The notes under the pieces: generated by a model
What the model saw: only the letters and a program-made list of their open reading frames with translations
Database searches by the model: none
What the model was told of the DNA's origin: nothing
Made by a program: the position numbers and the translations under genes
In this document: positions 54,315-62,480 of the stretch, piece by piece
How positions within the stretch are numbered: position 1 is the stretch's first letter
How the letters are laid out: each line of letters opens with the position of its first letter
Assembly: GCF_900112305.1 (NCBI RefSeq)
Contig: NZ_FOKT01000003.1
Span: 389,593-453,592, forward strand
DNA from: Microbulbifer thermotolerans
GTDB lineage: Bacteria; Pseudomonadota; Gammaproteobacteria; Pseudomonadales; Cellvibrionaceae
DNA length: 64,000 nucleotides
Direction of reading: 5' to 3'

Positions 54315-54807
54315 CAGACGCTGTACGTATGGCACATGGGGCCGGCAGAGGTTGCCGGTACCCGGTTCCGGTGATGTCATGTGCGCGCCGGTTCCGGGCT
54401 TCCGCCGGCGCTGCCAGGCCCCACCTCTCTTGAAAAAGACGCTTGTTGTCAATTGCTTAACAGAATGGCGTTATCAAATAGCGGCCAAACTGTTTTTTAC
54501 GGAGGGTAAACCTTCAAGATTTCCATTGACGCTTCTCCACCGGCGTATTTTGCCCGCCGGAAAGTAGCTTGCCCGCTTTGCGCGGGCTTTTTTGTTGATA
54601 CGCTCCGTGCCCGGCTTAGATCTGTCGAGGAATTTCCGATTATTGGGAGTGGCGGGCTATGGCCCTGGACAATGGGTTAAACTTTCCAAGAGCGCACGGC
54701 TACGGCCATTTATGCGACGGTTGCGCAGTGTCCCGGCATCATCTGTACGCCTGGCCTGAGTGGTGCAAAGCCCGCTGCTACTCCCGCGTGAATAAATTAG
54801 GGGATTC
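54315..54807. other. Intergenic region with terminator and probable decayed MITE
   Basis: A GC-rich, strongly paired stretch follows the receptor (54330-54420). A terminator lies at 54571-54594. The stretch 54627-54807 has ends and an internal AAGAGCGCACGGCTACGG that resemble the 213-bp MITE family, ending GGGGATTC just before TTAA at the GntR stop. The similarity is weak. Confidence 0.4.
54571..54594 (+). terminator. Rho-independent terminator
   Basis: GCCCGC, loop TTTGC, GCGGGC and six T, about 257 bases beyond the receptor stop; may end a long 3' untranslated region. Confidence 0.85.
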
Positions 54808-55572
54808 TTAATCGCCGAGGCGCTCGATGGAAAAGCGCTTGCGCCGTTCGTACACTTCGCGCCGGACCACCTCAACGGCCTTGGCCTCGGTCGCCTCGTG
54901 CAGCGCATTAATGGTGCGGGAAAAGTGGCGCCGCATCGCTTGGCGAGCAGCTTGGGGATCGCGGTTCTCCAGTGCCTGCAAGATCGCCTTGTGTTCGGCG
55001 AGGCGTTTCTGGCCGTCTTTTTTACACACGGATTTGTGTACCGCCAGGATATCAGGGGAGTGCTCTTGAATATTCCACAGTTTGTAAATAGTGCTCATCA
55101 AGACGCGGTTATTGGTGGCTTTGGATATCGCTTCGTGGAACTTTCTGTCCGCGCGCTCTGAAGTGAGATTGCCCGCCTCGTTCTCCCGGACCATATCCCG
55201 ATAGGCATCACGCACTTCTTCCAGTTGTTCCTCGGTGATAATGGAGGCCGCCAGCGCCGCGGTTTCCCCTTCGACAAGCACCCGCGCCTCAGTTAGTTCG
55301 AAAGGGCTGAACTCCTCGGCATCATGGAAGGTGCTGACCGGTTTAGTCACGTAAACCCCGGCACCGGTGCGGACGACAACCCGCCCCATGACTTCCAGTG
55401 CAATGATCGCCTCCCGGATACTGGGGCGGCTCACGTCAAACATTTCCGACAGTTCCCGTTCGGAGGGGAGGCGCACACCGGGGGGGTATTCACCGCTGTC
55501 CAGCAGTGCCAGCATTTTTTCAACTACTTGCTGGTAAATACGGCGGCCATTGCCAATCGGTGCGGTTTTCAT
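54808..55572 (-). CDS. FadR-subfamily GntR transcriptional regulator
   Basis: 254 residues: N-terminal winged helix (PPGVRLPSERELSEMFDVSR followed by PSIREAIIALE) and a C-terminal FCD ligand domain with FHEAISKATNNRVL and the metal-site His in LAEHKAILQAL and AMRRHFSRT. FadR/FCD regulators of uronate loci respond to KDG or related acids, so control of the alginate genes is likely. Upstream, ATTGGTCTTACAGACAAT at 55701-55718 and ATTGGTCTGAT at 55723-55733 look like autoregulatory sites. Confidence 0.9.
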   Translation of the reverse strand: MKTAPIGNGRRIYQQVVEKMLALLDSGEYPPGVRLPSERELSEMFDVSRPSIREAIIALEVMGRVVVRTGAGVYVTKPVSTFHDAEEFSPFELTEARVLVEGETAALAASIITEEQLEEVRDAYRDMVRENEAGNLTSERADRKFHEAISKATNNRVLMSTIYKLWNIQEHSPDILAVHKSVCKKDGQKRLAEHKAILQALENRDPQAARQAMRRHFSRTINALHEATEAKAVEVVRREVYERRKRFSIERLGD

Positions 55573-55700
55573 AAGTTCAATCCGGCCAAGTGCATGGGTA
55601 GACGGTTAAGTACCACTGCGCCAAAGTGTTGGAGGCTGATGATCTAAACTCGCGGATAGGAGAGCGAGGCAGCGGCGTGACGGGAAAATATATTACCACG

Positions 55701-55733
55701 ATTGGTCTTACAGACAATTTCTATTGGTCTGAT
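55701..55733. promoter_or_regulatory. ATTGGTCT repeats upstream of the GntR gene
   Basis: ATTGGTCTTACAGACAAT is an imperfect palindrome, and a second ATTGGTCTGAT follows five bases later. Half-sites match those in the PL6/receptor intergenic region, suggesting a shared regulator. Confidence 0.5.
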
Positions 55734-55774
55734 GGCGAGAGGTGGCAGGTTGCCGTGCCTGACGGCATAGGCGG

Positions 55775-56656
55775 TCAGGGTACCTGCCGGCATAGCTCCA
55801 GCCAGCGCTCGATACCTGTACTGCGGTACTTCTGCCGGTGCAGGGCGAAATAGAACTCGCGGGAAAAATCCCGCTGTGGTACCGGCAATTCCACCAGGGC
55901 GCCGCGCTTCAACGCATCGGTCAGTGATACCCTGGAAAGGCAGCTGATACCCAGCCCGGCTTCCACCGCGCGTTTGATGGCCTCGGTATGCTGTAGTTCC
56001 AGCCGGATGCACAGGTGTGGCAGCAGGCCCGCCATGGCGCGCTCGAAGGTCTGGCGGGTGCCGGAACCGGATTCCCGCGCGATCCAGGTGGCGGCGACCA
56101 GATCCCGGTCGGACAGGCGTTTGCGCCCGGCCAGTGGATGCGTCGGTGCGCAGAACACCACCAATTCATCGCCGCGCCAGGGAATCATTTCCAAGTCCGG
56201 ATGATTCAGCTCCCCTTCAATCAGGCCGAGATCCAGCTCGAAGTTAAGGACACCCTCCGCAATGGCGGCGGTGTTGGCTACTTCCAGTTCCACCCGCGCA
56301 CCCGGCTGTTCCTCCATATAGCGCGCCATGACCCCTGCGGCCAAGTAGTTGCCTATGGTTAAAGTGGCGCCAATCTTCAGCCGTCCCAGGTCCCGGTGGC
56401 CGGCCAGGGTCTGTTCCAGCTCCCGCGCCCGCTCCAGCAGTTCCTCGGCTCGCGGCCACAGCTGCCGGCCCAGCTCATTGAGTCGCAGGCGCTTGCCCGT
56501 GCGTTCGAACAGGCGCAGCTCGAACTGCTGCTCGAACTCTTTGAGCGCTGTGGAGGCGGCGGACTGGGACATGTTGAGGCTCTCCGCCGCGCGGCTGACA
56601 TTTTGGTAGTGGGCGCAGGCGAGAAAGACTTCCAGCTGGCGGAGGGAGTAGCGCAA
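55775..56656 (-). CDS. LysR-type regulator divergent from fpr (FinR-like)
   Basis: 293 residues: N-terminal helix-turn-helix (LNMSQSAASTALKEFEQQ) and a substrate-binding domain starting GATLTIGNYL. Divergent from ferredoxin-NADP reductase with 124 bases between, the layout of finR-fpr in Pseudomonas, where the LysR protein activates fpr under superoxide or sulphite stress. The functional parallel is inference. Confidence 0.88.
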   Translation of the reverse strand: MRYSLRQLEVFLACAHYQNVSRAAESLNMSQSAASTALKEFEQQFELRLFERTGKRLRLNELGRQLWPRAEELLERARELEQTLAGHRDLGRLKIGATLTIGNYLAAGVMARYMEEQPGARVELEVANTAAIAEGVLNFELDLGLIEGELNHPDLEMIPWRGDELVVFCAPTHPLAGRKRLSDRDLVAATWIARESGSGTRQTFERAMAGLLPHLCIRLELQHTEAIKRAVEAGLGISCLSRVSLTDALKRGALVELPVPQRDFSREFYFALHRQKYRSTGIERWLELCRQVP

Positions 56657-56780
56657 AGGGGGCTTCCTAATTCATCGGAATAATCGATAAGCAGTATCGA
56701 AATATCCCATTTCGTCAATAGATATTCCAGGGCTAAAATTCAACCACTAAGAGAATTTTGGAATAAATGGTTCTATATAT

Positions 56781-57557
56781 ATGTCTAATTTGAATATAGA
56801 AAAGGTGCTCGAAGTACACCACTGGAACGACACCCTGTTTAGTTTCAAGACCAGCCGCGACCCCGGTTTCCGCTTCGAGAACGGCCATTTTACGATGATC
56901 GGCCTGCCACAGGAAAACGGCCGTCCGTTATTGCGCGCTTATTCAATTGCCAGTGCCAACTATGAGGATCAACTGGAGTTCTTCAGCATCAAGGTGCCGG
57001 ATGGTCCGCTTACCTCACAGCTGCAGAAAATCAAACCCGGTGACGAAATCTTCGTCGGCCGCAAGCCCACCGGCACCCTGGTGGCGGACCACCTGCTGCC
57101 CGGCAAGCGCCTGTGGCTGCTGTCCACCGGCACAGGCTTGGCGCCCTTCCTCAGCATCATTAAGGACCCGGATGTCTACGAGCGTTTCGATCAGGTGATT
57201 CTGACCCACGGTGTGCGCTTTGTGTCAGAACTGGCCTATCAGGATCATATTCAGAACCAGCTGCCGAACCACGAATACTTCGGAGAGATGATCCGCGAGC
57301 AGTTGCTCTACTACCCCACGGTAACCCGCGAGCCCTACCGGAACAACGGCCGCCTGACCGACCTGATGTTGTCCGGCAAGATCTTCCAGGACCTGGGTCT
57401 CCCTCAGCCAAATGTTGAAGAAGACCGCTTTATGCTCTGCGGCAGCCCGGCCATGCTTAAGGATCTGACCGGCATACTGGACAACTGGGGTTTCCGCGAG
57501 ACCCGCGCCGGCGTGCCCCACGAATACGTGATCGAGCGGGCATTTGTAGAGAAATAA
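56781..57557 (+). CDS. fpr: Ferredoxin-NADP+ reductase
   Basis: 258 residues, the size of bacterial subclass I Fpr. FAD-binding LLRAYSIASANYED, NADP loop STGTGLAPFLSI, FMLCGSPAMLKDL and the C-terminal YVIERAFVEK are all present. Moves electrons between NADPH and ferredoxin or flavodoxin. Divergent from a LysR regulator. Confidence 0.96.
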   Translation: MSNLNIEKVLEVHHWNDTLFSFKTSRDPGFRFENGHFTMIGLPQENGRPLLRAYSIASANYEDQLEFFSIKVPDGPLTSQLQKIKPGDEIFVGRKPTGTLVADHLLPGKRLWLLSTGTGLAPFLSIIKDPDVYERFDQVILTHGVRFVSELAYQDHIQNQLPNHEYFGEMIREQLLYYPTVTREPYRNNGRLTDLMLSGKIFQDLGLPQPNVEEDRFMLCGSPAMLKDLTGILDNWGFRETRAGVPHEYVIERAFVEK

Positions 57558-57572
57558 TCCCTTTCCCAAAGC

Positions 57573-57592
57573 GCGGCACAGCGCCGCGCTCC
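57573..57592 (+). terminator. Hairpin downstream of fpr
   Basis: GCGCGGC, loop ACAGC, GCCGCGC just after the fpr stop, without a strong T-run. The truncated integrase begins within the next 15 bases, so the original downstream sequence seems to have been deleted. Confidence 0.6.
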
Positions 57593-57603
57593 TCCACATG
57601 TGA

Positions 57604-58035
57604 CAACCCCCCGGAACCGTACATCAACGACGCTGCCAATCTATGATGACTTTGTAGTTGTGCGATCACAGCCATGGCCTCTTCATGCGTAAACACCACC
57701 GGTAGGCGCCGCCCCCGAGTGGTCTTTTCAAAATGCAGATTACCGAGCTCCATGCTCAGAAACTGTTTGTAAAGAAAGACCACGGCATTGAGAGCGGTCT
57801 TCTGCGTGTTAAGACTTACCGAACGCCGGGTGGCCAGGTGTCCCAGCCAAGCATCCACTTCCGCCGCGCCCATATCCTCAGGGTGGCGCATTTGATGAAA
57901 ACGAATAAAGTCCCTCACCCAAAAGCAATAGGTTTTCTCTGTGCGGTATGACAGATAACGGGACCGTATAAAAGCCCGGAAGCGGTCCATGAAGCGGGTA
58001 GGACGATTTGGAATTGGAGGGGGAATATCATTCAT
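57604..58035 (-). pseudogene. intI: Truncated integron integrase IntI
   Basis: Starts at ATG 58035 with AAGGAGC upstream. About 143 residues keep the N-terminal SAM-like domain of IntI: FMDRFRAFIRSRYLSYRTEK, YCFWVRDFIRFHQMRHPEDM and TQKTALNAVVFLYKQFL (overlapping parts shortened). It then reaches LMYGSG, where intact IntI continues toward the first catalytic Arg. From about 57606 the frame runs into fpr 3' sequence and encodes unrelated residues. All of the catalytic boxes and the IntI-specific insertion are missing, so it cannot recombine. It reads away from the cassettes, as in functional integrons. Confidence 0.9.
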
Positions 58036-58378
58036 AGGCTGCTCCTTGCCTGATAACTGTTTATTTATACAGTTTTTTCTATTCGTGACCAACCTGCAGA
58101 AAAGATTTCGGTCGCCGGGACCGATATTTATGAAATGCGAACGAAGTTGGCAGAAAGGCCTAACGAAATCAGAGAGTTACAACAGGCATTGAAAATATGG
58201 ATATGAGTCGTGAAGGCCGTTTTTCATAATTGGCACCATCGAGCCACTTTTGGCCGAGGCTTGACGTATCAGGGGATTCAGAGCATTCTGGCGTTAATTA
58301 CGCCTTGGGATATGGGGCGTGGGGAAATTGGTCCTTGGGGCTACGATATAAATGTTACGTGTGCAAGGAAGTATCTGA
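58036..58378. other. intI promoter and probable attI region
   Basis: Holds the SOS box (58057-58072) and, further on, the expected attI and cassette promoter. I cannot fix the attI core: candidates for the first cassette boundary are GTTAATT at about 58291 or a point nearer 58160 (GCCTAAC). A 76-residue reading frame at 58210 looks non-coding. Confidence 0.5.
58057..58072. promoter_or_regulatory. LexA/SOS box upstream of intI
   Basis: CTGTTTATTTATACAG is CTGT-N8-ACAG with an all A/T spacer, an exact match to the LexA consensus layout, 22 bases before the intI start. Integron integrases are known to be SOS-induced through such a site. It remains intact although the gene is broken. Confidence 0.85.
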
Positions 58379-58741
58379 ATGCAGGAAGTAAGGTCAAATT
58401 TGTACCCCTGTCGTCACTGCGACGAGACCGGTGTCTGTAAGTCTGGGCCGAATGGTTCGAGTTGCTTGGCCTGTGCGAAATACCACGAATTGAAGGGAAA
58501 GGAATTCGTTGGGCTGGCATGCGGTACCTGTGGCGGGCTGGGGCAGTCGGAACCGATGACTGAGCGATTGAATAAACGAACCAAGCCGTTGCTGGCAATG
58601 GGGATCGTTTTTCTGGTTCTGGTTTTTGTGTTTGTTCTCGCTCTGAGCAAAAACCCGCATTTTCCCGAATTTCTAGCCTTCGCAGGTACATTGATTGGCG
58701 GTGTCACGGCCTTCTATTTCAACAGCCGAAACAACACGTAA
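58379..58741 (+). CDS. Cassette 1: zinc-ribbon-like membrane protein
   Basis: 120 residues. Paired Cys motifs CRHCDETGVC and CGTCGGLGQ resemble a DnaJ-type zinc finger, with a further CLAC between. The C-terminal half has two hydrophobic helices (about 72-90 and 98-112). Proteins of this type recur in chromosomal integron cassettes without known function. Its stop codon lies in the attC site that follows. Confidence 0.8.
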   Translation: MQEVRSNLYPCRHCDETGVCKSGPNGSSCLACAKYHELKGKEFVGLACGTCGGLGQSEPMTERLNKRTKPLLAMGIVFLVLVFVFVLALSKNPHFPEFLAFAGTLIGGVTAFYFNSRNNT

Positions 58742-58807
58742 CAATGTGGTCAACGGGACGCCAACTACGCTGCGCTCCGTTGTCGCCCATTACCACTGGC
58801 GTTAAGT
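58738..58807 (+). repeat. attC site of cassette 1
   Basis: Runs from TAACAA to GCGTTAAGT with inner arms GTGGT...ACCAC and AACGG...CCGTT, the imperfect palindrome of integron attC sites. Confidence 0.85.
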
Positions 58808-58819
58808 GAATAATCGAGC

Positions 58820-59182
58820 ATGGATAGAAAGCCAGATCTAGAAAGAAAACTATTAGAAACATTAAGCGCCTTCTCTCCAAAAATTGAGGTGGCGAAGGAT
58901 GCCTATCAATTATCGGTTTCGTTGCACACTAAAAGAGCCGAAATAGTTTGGCCTTACCCTCTTCACGAAGTTTTCTTCGACTTTTGGGAGGAGGACTGCA
59001 AGGTGCTTTCTGAGTCTTTTGAGTTCTATGAGGGCGAATCAGATTCCGAGCTTGTTGAGTATTTGGGCTCTGTGCTCAATCGGTTCTTTAGTAATACCGT
59101 CAGAGTTTATGTTCAGGGCAAGTTATTCAAAACAACAGAGCTACAGTATCAACAGGGTGGTCTATGGCAACCGGTGTTCTAG
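58820..59182 (+). CDS. Cassette 2: unrecognised 120-aa protein
   Basis: 120 residues, acidic and soluble, with no signal peptide. Residues such as AEIVWPYPLHEVFFDFWEED and FYEGESDSELVEYLGSVLNR suggest an alpha/beta fold. No family recognised. Fills nearly all of the space between two attC sites, as cassette genes do. Confidence 0.7.
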   Translation: MDRKPDLERKLLETLSAFSPKIEVAKDAYQLSVSLHTKRAEIVWPYPLHEVFFDFWEEDCKVLSESFEFYEGESDSELVEYLGSVLNRFFSNTVRVYVQGKLFKTTELQYQQGGLWQPVF

Positions 59183-59188
59183 CATCAC

Positions 59189-59298
59189 TTAACAAGGCCA
59201 GCAACAGCGACAGCTTTTCCGTTGCTCGTTTTGTGGCTTAACGCTACGCTACCACAAAACAATCAACTACAAAGCTGCGCGTTCTGGCAGCGTTAACT
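59189..59298 (+). repeat. attC site of cassette 2
   Basis: Starts TTAACAAGGCCAG and ends CTGGCAGCGTTAACT; outer arms GCCAG/CTGGC pair. An inner palindrome around TTTTGTGG...CCACAAAA extends the site to about 110 bp. Confidence 0.85.
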
Positions 59299-59317
59299 GT
59301 AATACAAAGGATCCAAT

Positions 59318-59683
59318 ATGTTGCAAGATTCGGCAACGTCGCAGGCAAACTACGAAAGATTTATATCGAGAGTTTTAGAATCTGGAGAGGTTTGGGGAAT
59401 TCAGCATGAAGATGGAACTTGGGCGACTAGCGAGTCAAACGAGTACGAGGATACAGTGGTGTATGTATTCTGGTCCGATAAAGCTTATGCACAACGACAG
59501 TGTAAAGAAGAGTGGAATAACTCGGAACCGTCCAAAATTTTATTAGATAGCTTTATTGATAATTGGTTAAAAGGAATGCATGAGGATGGCCATTTGGTTG
59601 GGCCAAATTGGGACGCTCAGCTTTTCGGTAAAGAAATAGAGCCAATAGAAATTGCCGAGCAGCTAACCAACATACACAGTTAA
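59318..59683 (+). CDS. Cassette 3: DUF2750 family protein
   Basis: 121 residues matching DUF2750, a small family common in integrons and other accessory DNA: NYERFISRVLESGEVWGI, YVFWSDKAYAQRQCKEEW and LDSFIDNWLKGMHEDGHLVG (each a partial window). Function unknown. The stop codon is within the start of its attC. Confidence 0.85.
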   Translation: MLQDSATSQANYERFISRVLESGEVWGIQHEDGTWATSESNEYEDTVVYVFWSDKAYAQRQCKEEWNNSEPSKILLDSFIDNWLKGMHEDGHLVGPNWDAQLFGKEIEPIEIAEQLTNIHS

Positions 59684-59818
59684 CAAGTTGCTCAAGTTTA
59701 CTCCGGCCGCAAGCGGCCTCCGCGGGACGCCCACTGCATCGCTTGGTTTTACATTGGCTATGCCAATTATATGTAAAACCAATCAATACAGCGTGCGCCC
59801 CTTAGCAAAGCGTTAAAT
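59680..59818 (+). repeat. attC site of cassette 3 (long)
   Basis: TAACAAG to GCGTTAAAT, about 139 bp, with internal arms GGTTTTACAT...ATGTAAAACC. One of the longest attC sites in the array. Confidence 0.85.
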
Positions 59819-59836
59819 GTAAACATGGGCCAAATA

Positions 59837-60301
59837 ATGAAGTACTTATTTATAATCTTGCTATTGAGCACTTCGCTGAGTCAGGCTAAAGAATGGAAAA
59901 CTGACTTATTTACGATTGATTTGCCAGAATCATTGATTGTGGAGACAGATAAAAAGCGACGCTTGTTGGCTTTCTCAGAGTCAGGGCCTAACTCGCCACC
60001 ATTTCTAAGTATAGAGTTTGGTAAAGGTGTGCCTATAGATGTAGTGTTAGAAGAAGTTAATAGCTCTATCGCTGCTTTAGGCGGTGGTGAATTAAAACAA
60101 GAAGAATGCTTAACTAATTGCAAAGCGTACTATTTCGAATGGAAAATGGATGTAGAAGGCGAAGGAGCTTTCCTTTACTACTATTTGGGTCAAACTAGTA
60201 CACTTAGTTTTATCATTTCCTATACAGGTACTAATAGCATAGAAGCTGGTAGGGAATTTGTAAAAAACGTGGCGCGTCAAATTCGTGAACAAAACATTTA
60301 A
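59837..60301 (+). CDS. Cassette 4: exported unrecognised protein
   Basis: 154 residues from ATG 59837 (an ATG at 59825 is also possible). Signal peptide KYLFIILLLSTSLSQA. The mature part, with WKTDLFTIDLPESLIVETDK and a late YYLGQTSTLSFIISYTG, resembles small periplasmic proteins made of a beta-sheet packed on helices. Two Cys (CLTNC) may form a disulfide. No family named. Confidence 0.7.
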   Translation: MKYLFIILLLSTSLSQAKEWKTDLFTIDLPESLIVETDKKRRLLAFSESGPNSPPFLSIEFGKGVPIDVVLEEVNSSIAALGGGELKQEECLTNCKAYYFEWKMDVEGEGAFLYYYLGQTSTLSFIISYTGTNSIEAGREFVKNVARQIREQNI

Positions 60302-60379
60302 CAAAGCCATCAAAAACCGGCCGCAAAAGGTGCGGCCTAGGACGCTCCTGGCGTCGCGCCTTTTATGGCGGCGTTATGC
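60298..60379 (+). repeat. attC site of cassette 4
   Basis: TAACAAAG to GCGTTATGC with arms GCCAT...ATGGC and CGGCCGC...GCGGCC. Confidence 0.85.
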
Positions 60380-60400
60380 ATCACCACATTGGAGCTAATC

Positions 60401-60874
60401 ATGCAAAAAATTAAAATTACCAGCTTGCTACTTTTCATTACTATAGCTGTTGGCTGTGCGCCAGCTAGAATTGTTTCTATACCAGCTCCAGCCGAAAATG
60501 AGAAATCAACCTTGTTGGTTTATAGGGAATCTGCCTTTAACGCTGGCGGCGTTGGTTTAATATTTGGGGCGGATTCAAGAGATTACGTAAAATTAGGAAA
60601 TTCAGATTACTCTGAAATCGAATTAAAAAATGGTCACTATAAGTTTTTCGTCAGATCAGACCAAGCTGATAAACCATATATCTTGGCCGAAGAATTAAAG
60701 GCGGGGGACAAGAAATGTCTCAAAGCTTATGCAAATCCAGCAAACCTAGGGAAGGCTCTTGTTCCATTAGCTTACTATATGTCACATACCTTTTTACTGG
60801 AGAAAATTGAATGTCCATCGGAGGAAGAGCTTTCCAAATACAGGAAAGTGCCGGTTAAATACACTGATGCATAA
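60401..60874 (+). CDS. Cassette 5: unrecognised lipoprotein
   Basis: 157 residues from ATG 60401 behind GGAGC. Lipobox AVGC at residues about 16-19. Contains STLLVYRESAFNAGGVGLIF and a beta-rich domain typical of small DUF2846-like lipoproteins (YVKLGNSDYSEIEL, FFVRSDQADKPYI), though I am not sure of the family. Localises to the envelope. Confidence 0.7.
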   Translation: MQKIKITSLLLFITIAVGCAPARIVSIPAPAENEKSTLLVYRESAFNAGGVGLIFGADSRDYVKLGNSDYSEIELKNGHYKFFVRSDQADKPYILAEELKAGDKKCLKAYANPANLGKALVPLAYYMSHTFLLEKIECPSEEELSKYRKVPVKYTDA

Positions 60875-60944
60875 CAATCAGCGGAAGAGCGACAGCCAAC
60901 GCTACGCAACTTTTGTGTTACTCGCTCGCGCTCAAACATTAACA
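60871..60944 (+). repeat. Degenerate attC site of cassette 5
   Basis: Starts ATAACAATC; the right core reads ATTAACA instead of GTTRRRY, so this site is probably impaired. Weak inner pairing. Confidence 0.6.
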
Positions 60945-60969
60945 TAAAAACTCTCAAGGATATATCCGA

Positions 60970-61476
60970 TTGAGTATTAATATTCGAAAGGAACAACCAA
61001 AAGATACTCAAAGCATCCATGAGGTTACTGTTGCCGCCTTTCTTGAAGCACCACACACCGATCATACGGAGCAGTTTATTGTTAAAGCACTTCGTGAGTC
61101 AGGCGCATTATCAATTTCACTTGTTGCCGAATATGAAGGTAATGTTGTTGGGCATGTGGCACTTTCTCCGGTTACCATTTCTGACGGTACAGATAGTTGG
61201 TATGGTCTTGGCCCAATCTCTGTTCTTCCAAACAAGCAGGGTAAAGGTATTGGCGCAAAGCTTATGAGTGCCGCTATCCAAGAGCTAAAGAATATAAAAG
61301 CTAAAGGTTGTGTATTACTTGGAGATCCAAACTATTATCATCGTTTTGGCTTTAAACCTAGAGAAGGTTTAGTGCTTCCTGGTGTGCCACCTGAATATTT
61401 CCAAGCTTTATTATTCCAAGGTTATTTACCTCAAGGAATCGTTACTTACCATGAGTCTTTTTCAGCAAAGGATTAA
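60970..61476 (+). CDS. Cassette 6: GNAT family N-acetyltransferase
   Basis: 168 residues from TTG 60970 (gives MSINIRKEQPKD). Acetyl-CoA site is in GLGPISVLPNKQGKGIGAKL, with QGKGIG as the P-loop-like motif, and later LGDPNYYHRFGFKPREGL. This is the YhbS-like GNAT type, frequent in integron cassettes. Substrate unknown. Confidence 0.88.
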   Translation: MSINIRKEQPKDTQSIHEVTVAAFLEAPHTDHTEQFIVKALRESGALSISLVAEYEGNVVGHVALSPVTISDGTDSWYGLGPISVLPNKQGKGIGAKLMSAAIQELKNIKAKGCVLLGDPNYYHRFGFKPREGLVLPGVPPEYFQALLFQGYLPQGIVTYHESFSAKD

Positions 61477-61530
61477 CAAGTCAAAGTACTCGGACGCAGC
61501 AAAGCTGCGCCGGTGTTTGAGGCGTTAAAT
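61473..61530 (+). repeat. attC site of cassette 6
   Basis: A short, clear site: TAACAAG, arms TCAAA...TTTGA, CGCAGC-AAA-GCTGCG at the apex, GCGTTAAAT. About 58 bp. Confidence 0.9.
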
Positions 61531-61533
61531 TCT

Positions 61534-62262
61534 ATGAAGAAATGTCTGTTCACATTACTGTTTCTTAGTTCTTTGGTCTTAGCTGAGGAGCCAGATCTTG
61601 ATGCTCTTATGGAAGAGCACAATCTAAAGCCTTATCCCATTGAAAAAATTGGCCATAGGCAATTTTTTACAAATCACAAATATGTGAGAGTCGAATCAGG
61701 AAAGCTGATAGTCGAATCTGATGGCGAATCTACCAACAATACAAAACTATCTGTTGGTGATGTCCAATATATTGGCACAAACAATGGGGAGTGGGGAGGA
61801 AAGCTAGAGGTAATCCAAGATGGTGTGTCTAAGGAATTGATGAAAGGTAATATTGTTCATCTGCTACCCATAGGAAAGAAGCTATATATTATTGAAGGAT
61901 TAGCGCATTTAAGTATGAGTGGAGGCTCTATCAGTGTTATCGAAGACATGGAAAAGCCTGAAATCCCTCGAAGAATTACATTGCTTCCCGATGCTCCAAG
62001 ATTAGTTTATCTGGACACTACACGAGCCGATTTTCAACCAATAATAATCGTTGGGTATCGTAGCTTGATGGAGCTTAATCCGTTTGAACAACTGGATATT
62101 CTGCACTGGGATGGCTTTTGGTCTTATAAACTGAGCCCTACGAGTATTACAAGATATCAAAACAACTTTCTAATAGGTCTACCGTTTGGCGTTGCAGCAA
62201 TCCCGGCGCCAAGGGGCTCACAGGAAATTGTATTCTATGCCGAACCAGAATTTAACAAGTAA
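61534..62262 (+). CDS. Cassette 7: exported unrecognised protein
   Basis: 242 residues from ATG 61534. Signal peptide ends near SLVLAEE. The mature protein is mostly beta, with repeated blade-like strands (FFTNHKYVRVESGKLIVESD, KLYIIEGLAHLSMSGGSISV), so a beta-propeller-like fold is possible. No family recognised. Its last codons lie inside the attC. Confidence 0.7.
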   Translation: MKKCLFTLLFLSSLVLAEEPDLDALMEEHNLKPYPIEKIGHRQFFTNHKYVRVESGKLIVESDGESTNNTKLSVGDVQYIGTNNGEWGGKLEVIQDGVSKELMKGNIVHLLPIGKKLYIIEGLAHLSMSGGSISVIEDMEKPEIPRRITLLPDAPRLVYLDTTRADFQPIIIVGYRSLMELNPFEQLDILHWDGFWSYKLSPTSITRYQNNFLIGLPFGVAAIPAPRGSQEIVFYAEPEFNK

Positions 62263-62326
62263 AGGAACCGGACATTAAAACCGCTGCTTCGCTCTGGTTT
62301 TTATGCCGGTGCTTTAGGAGTTAAGA
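62252..62326 (+). repeat. attC site of cassette 7
   Basis: TAACAAG, arms TAAAG...CTTTA, ACCGG...CCGG and TTAAAACC...GGTTTTTA, ending GGAGTTAAG. Confidence 0.85.
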
Positions 62327-62480
62327 TATGTATGGATCAACTTTCGAAGGCAATACAGAATCTAGGAATGATCCGCCTTTTGAAATTGCAGGATCCCCCT
62401 GTGTCAGGATAGTTGTCGCCTCCACTGAAACGAAGAAAGCAAGACAGGGGGCAAAGCAAAAATGCAAGCAAAAAGCAAAA

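Noticed and set aside
58210..58440. 76-codon frame before cassette 1
   Set aside because: Overlaps cassette 1 in another frame and spans the attI region; no ribosome-binding site.
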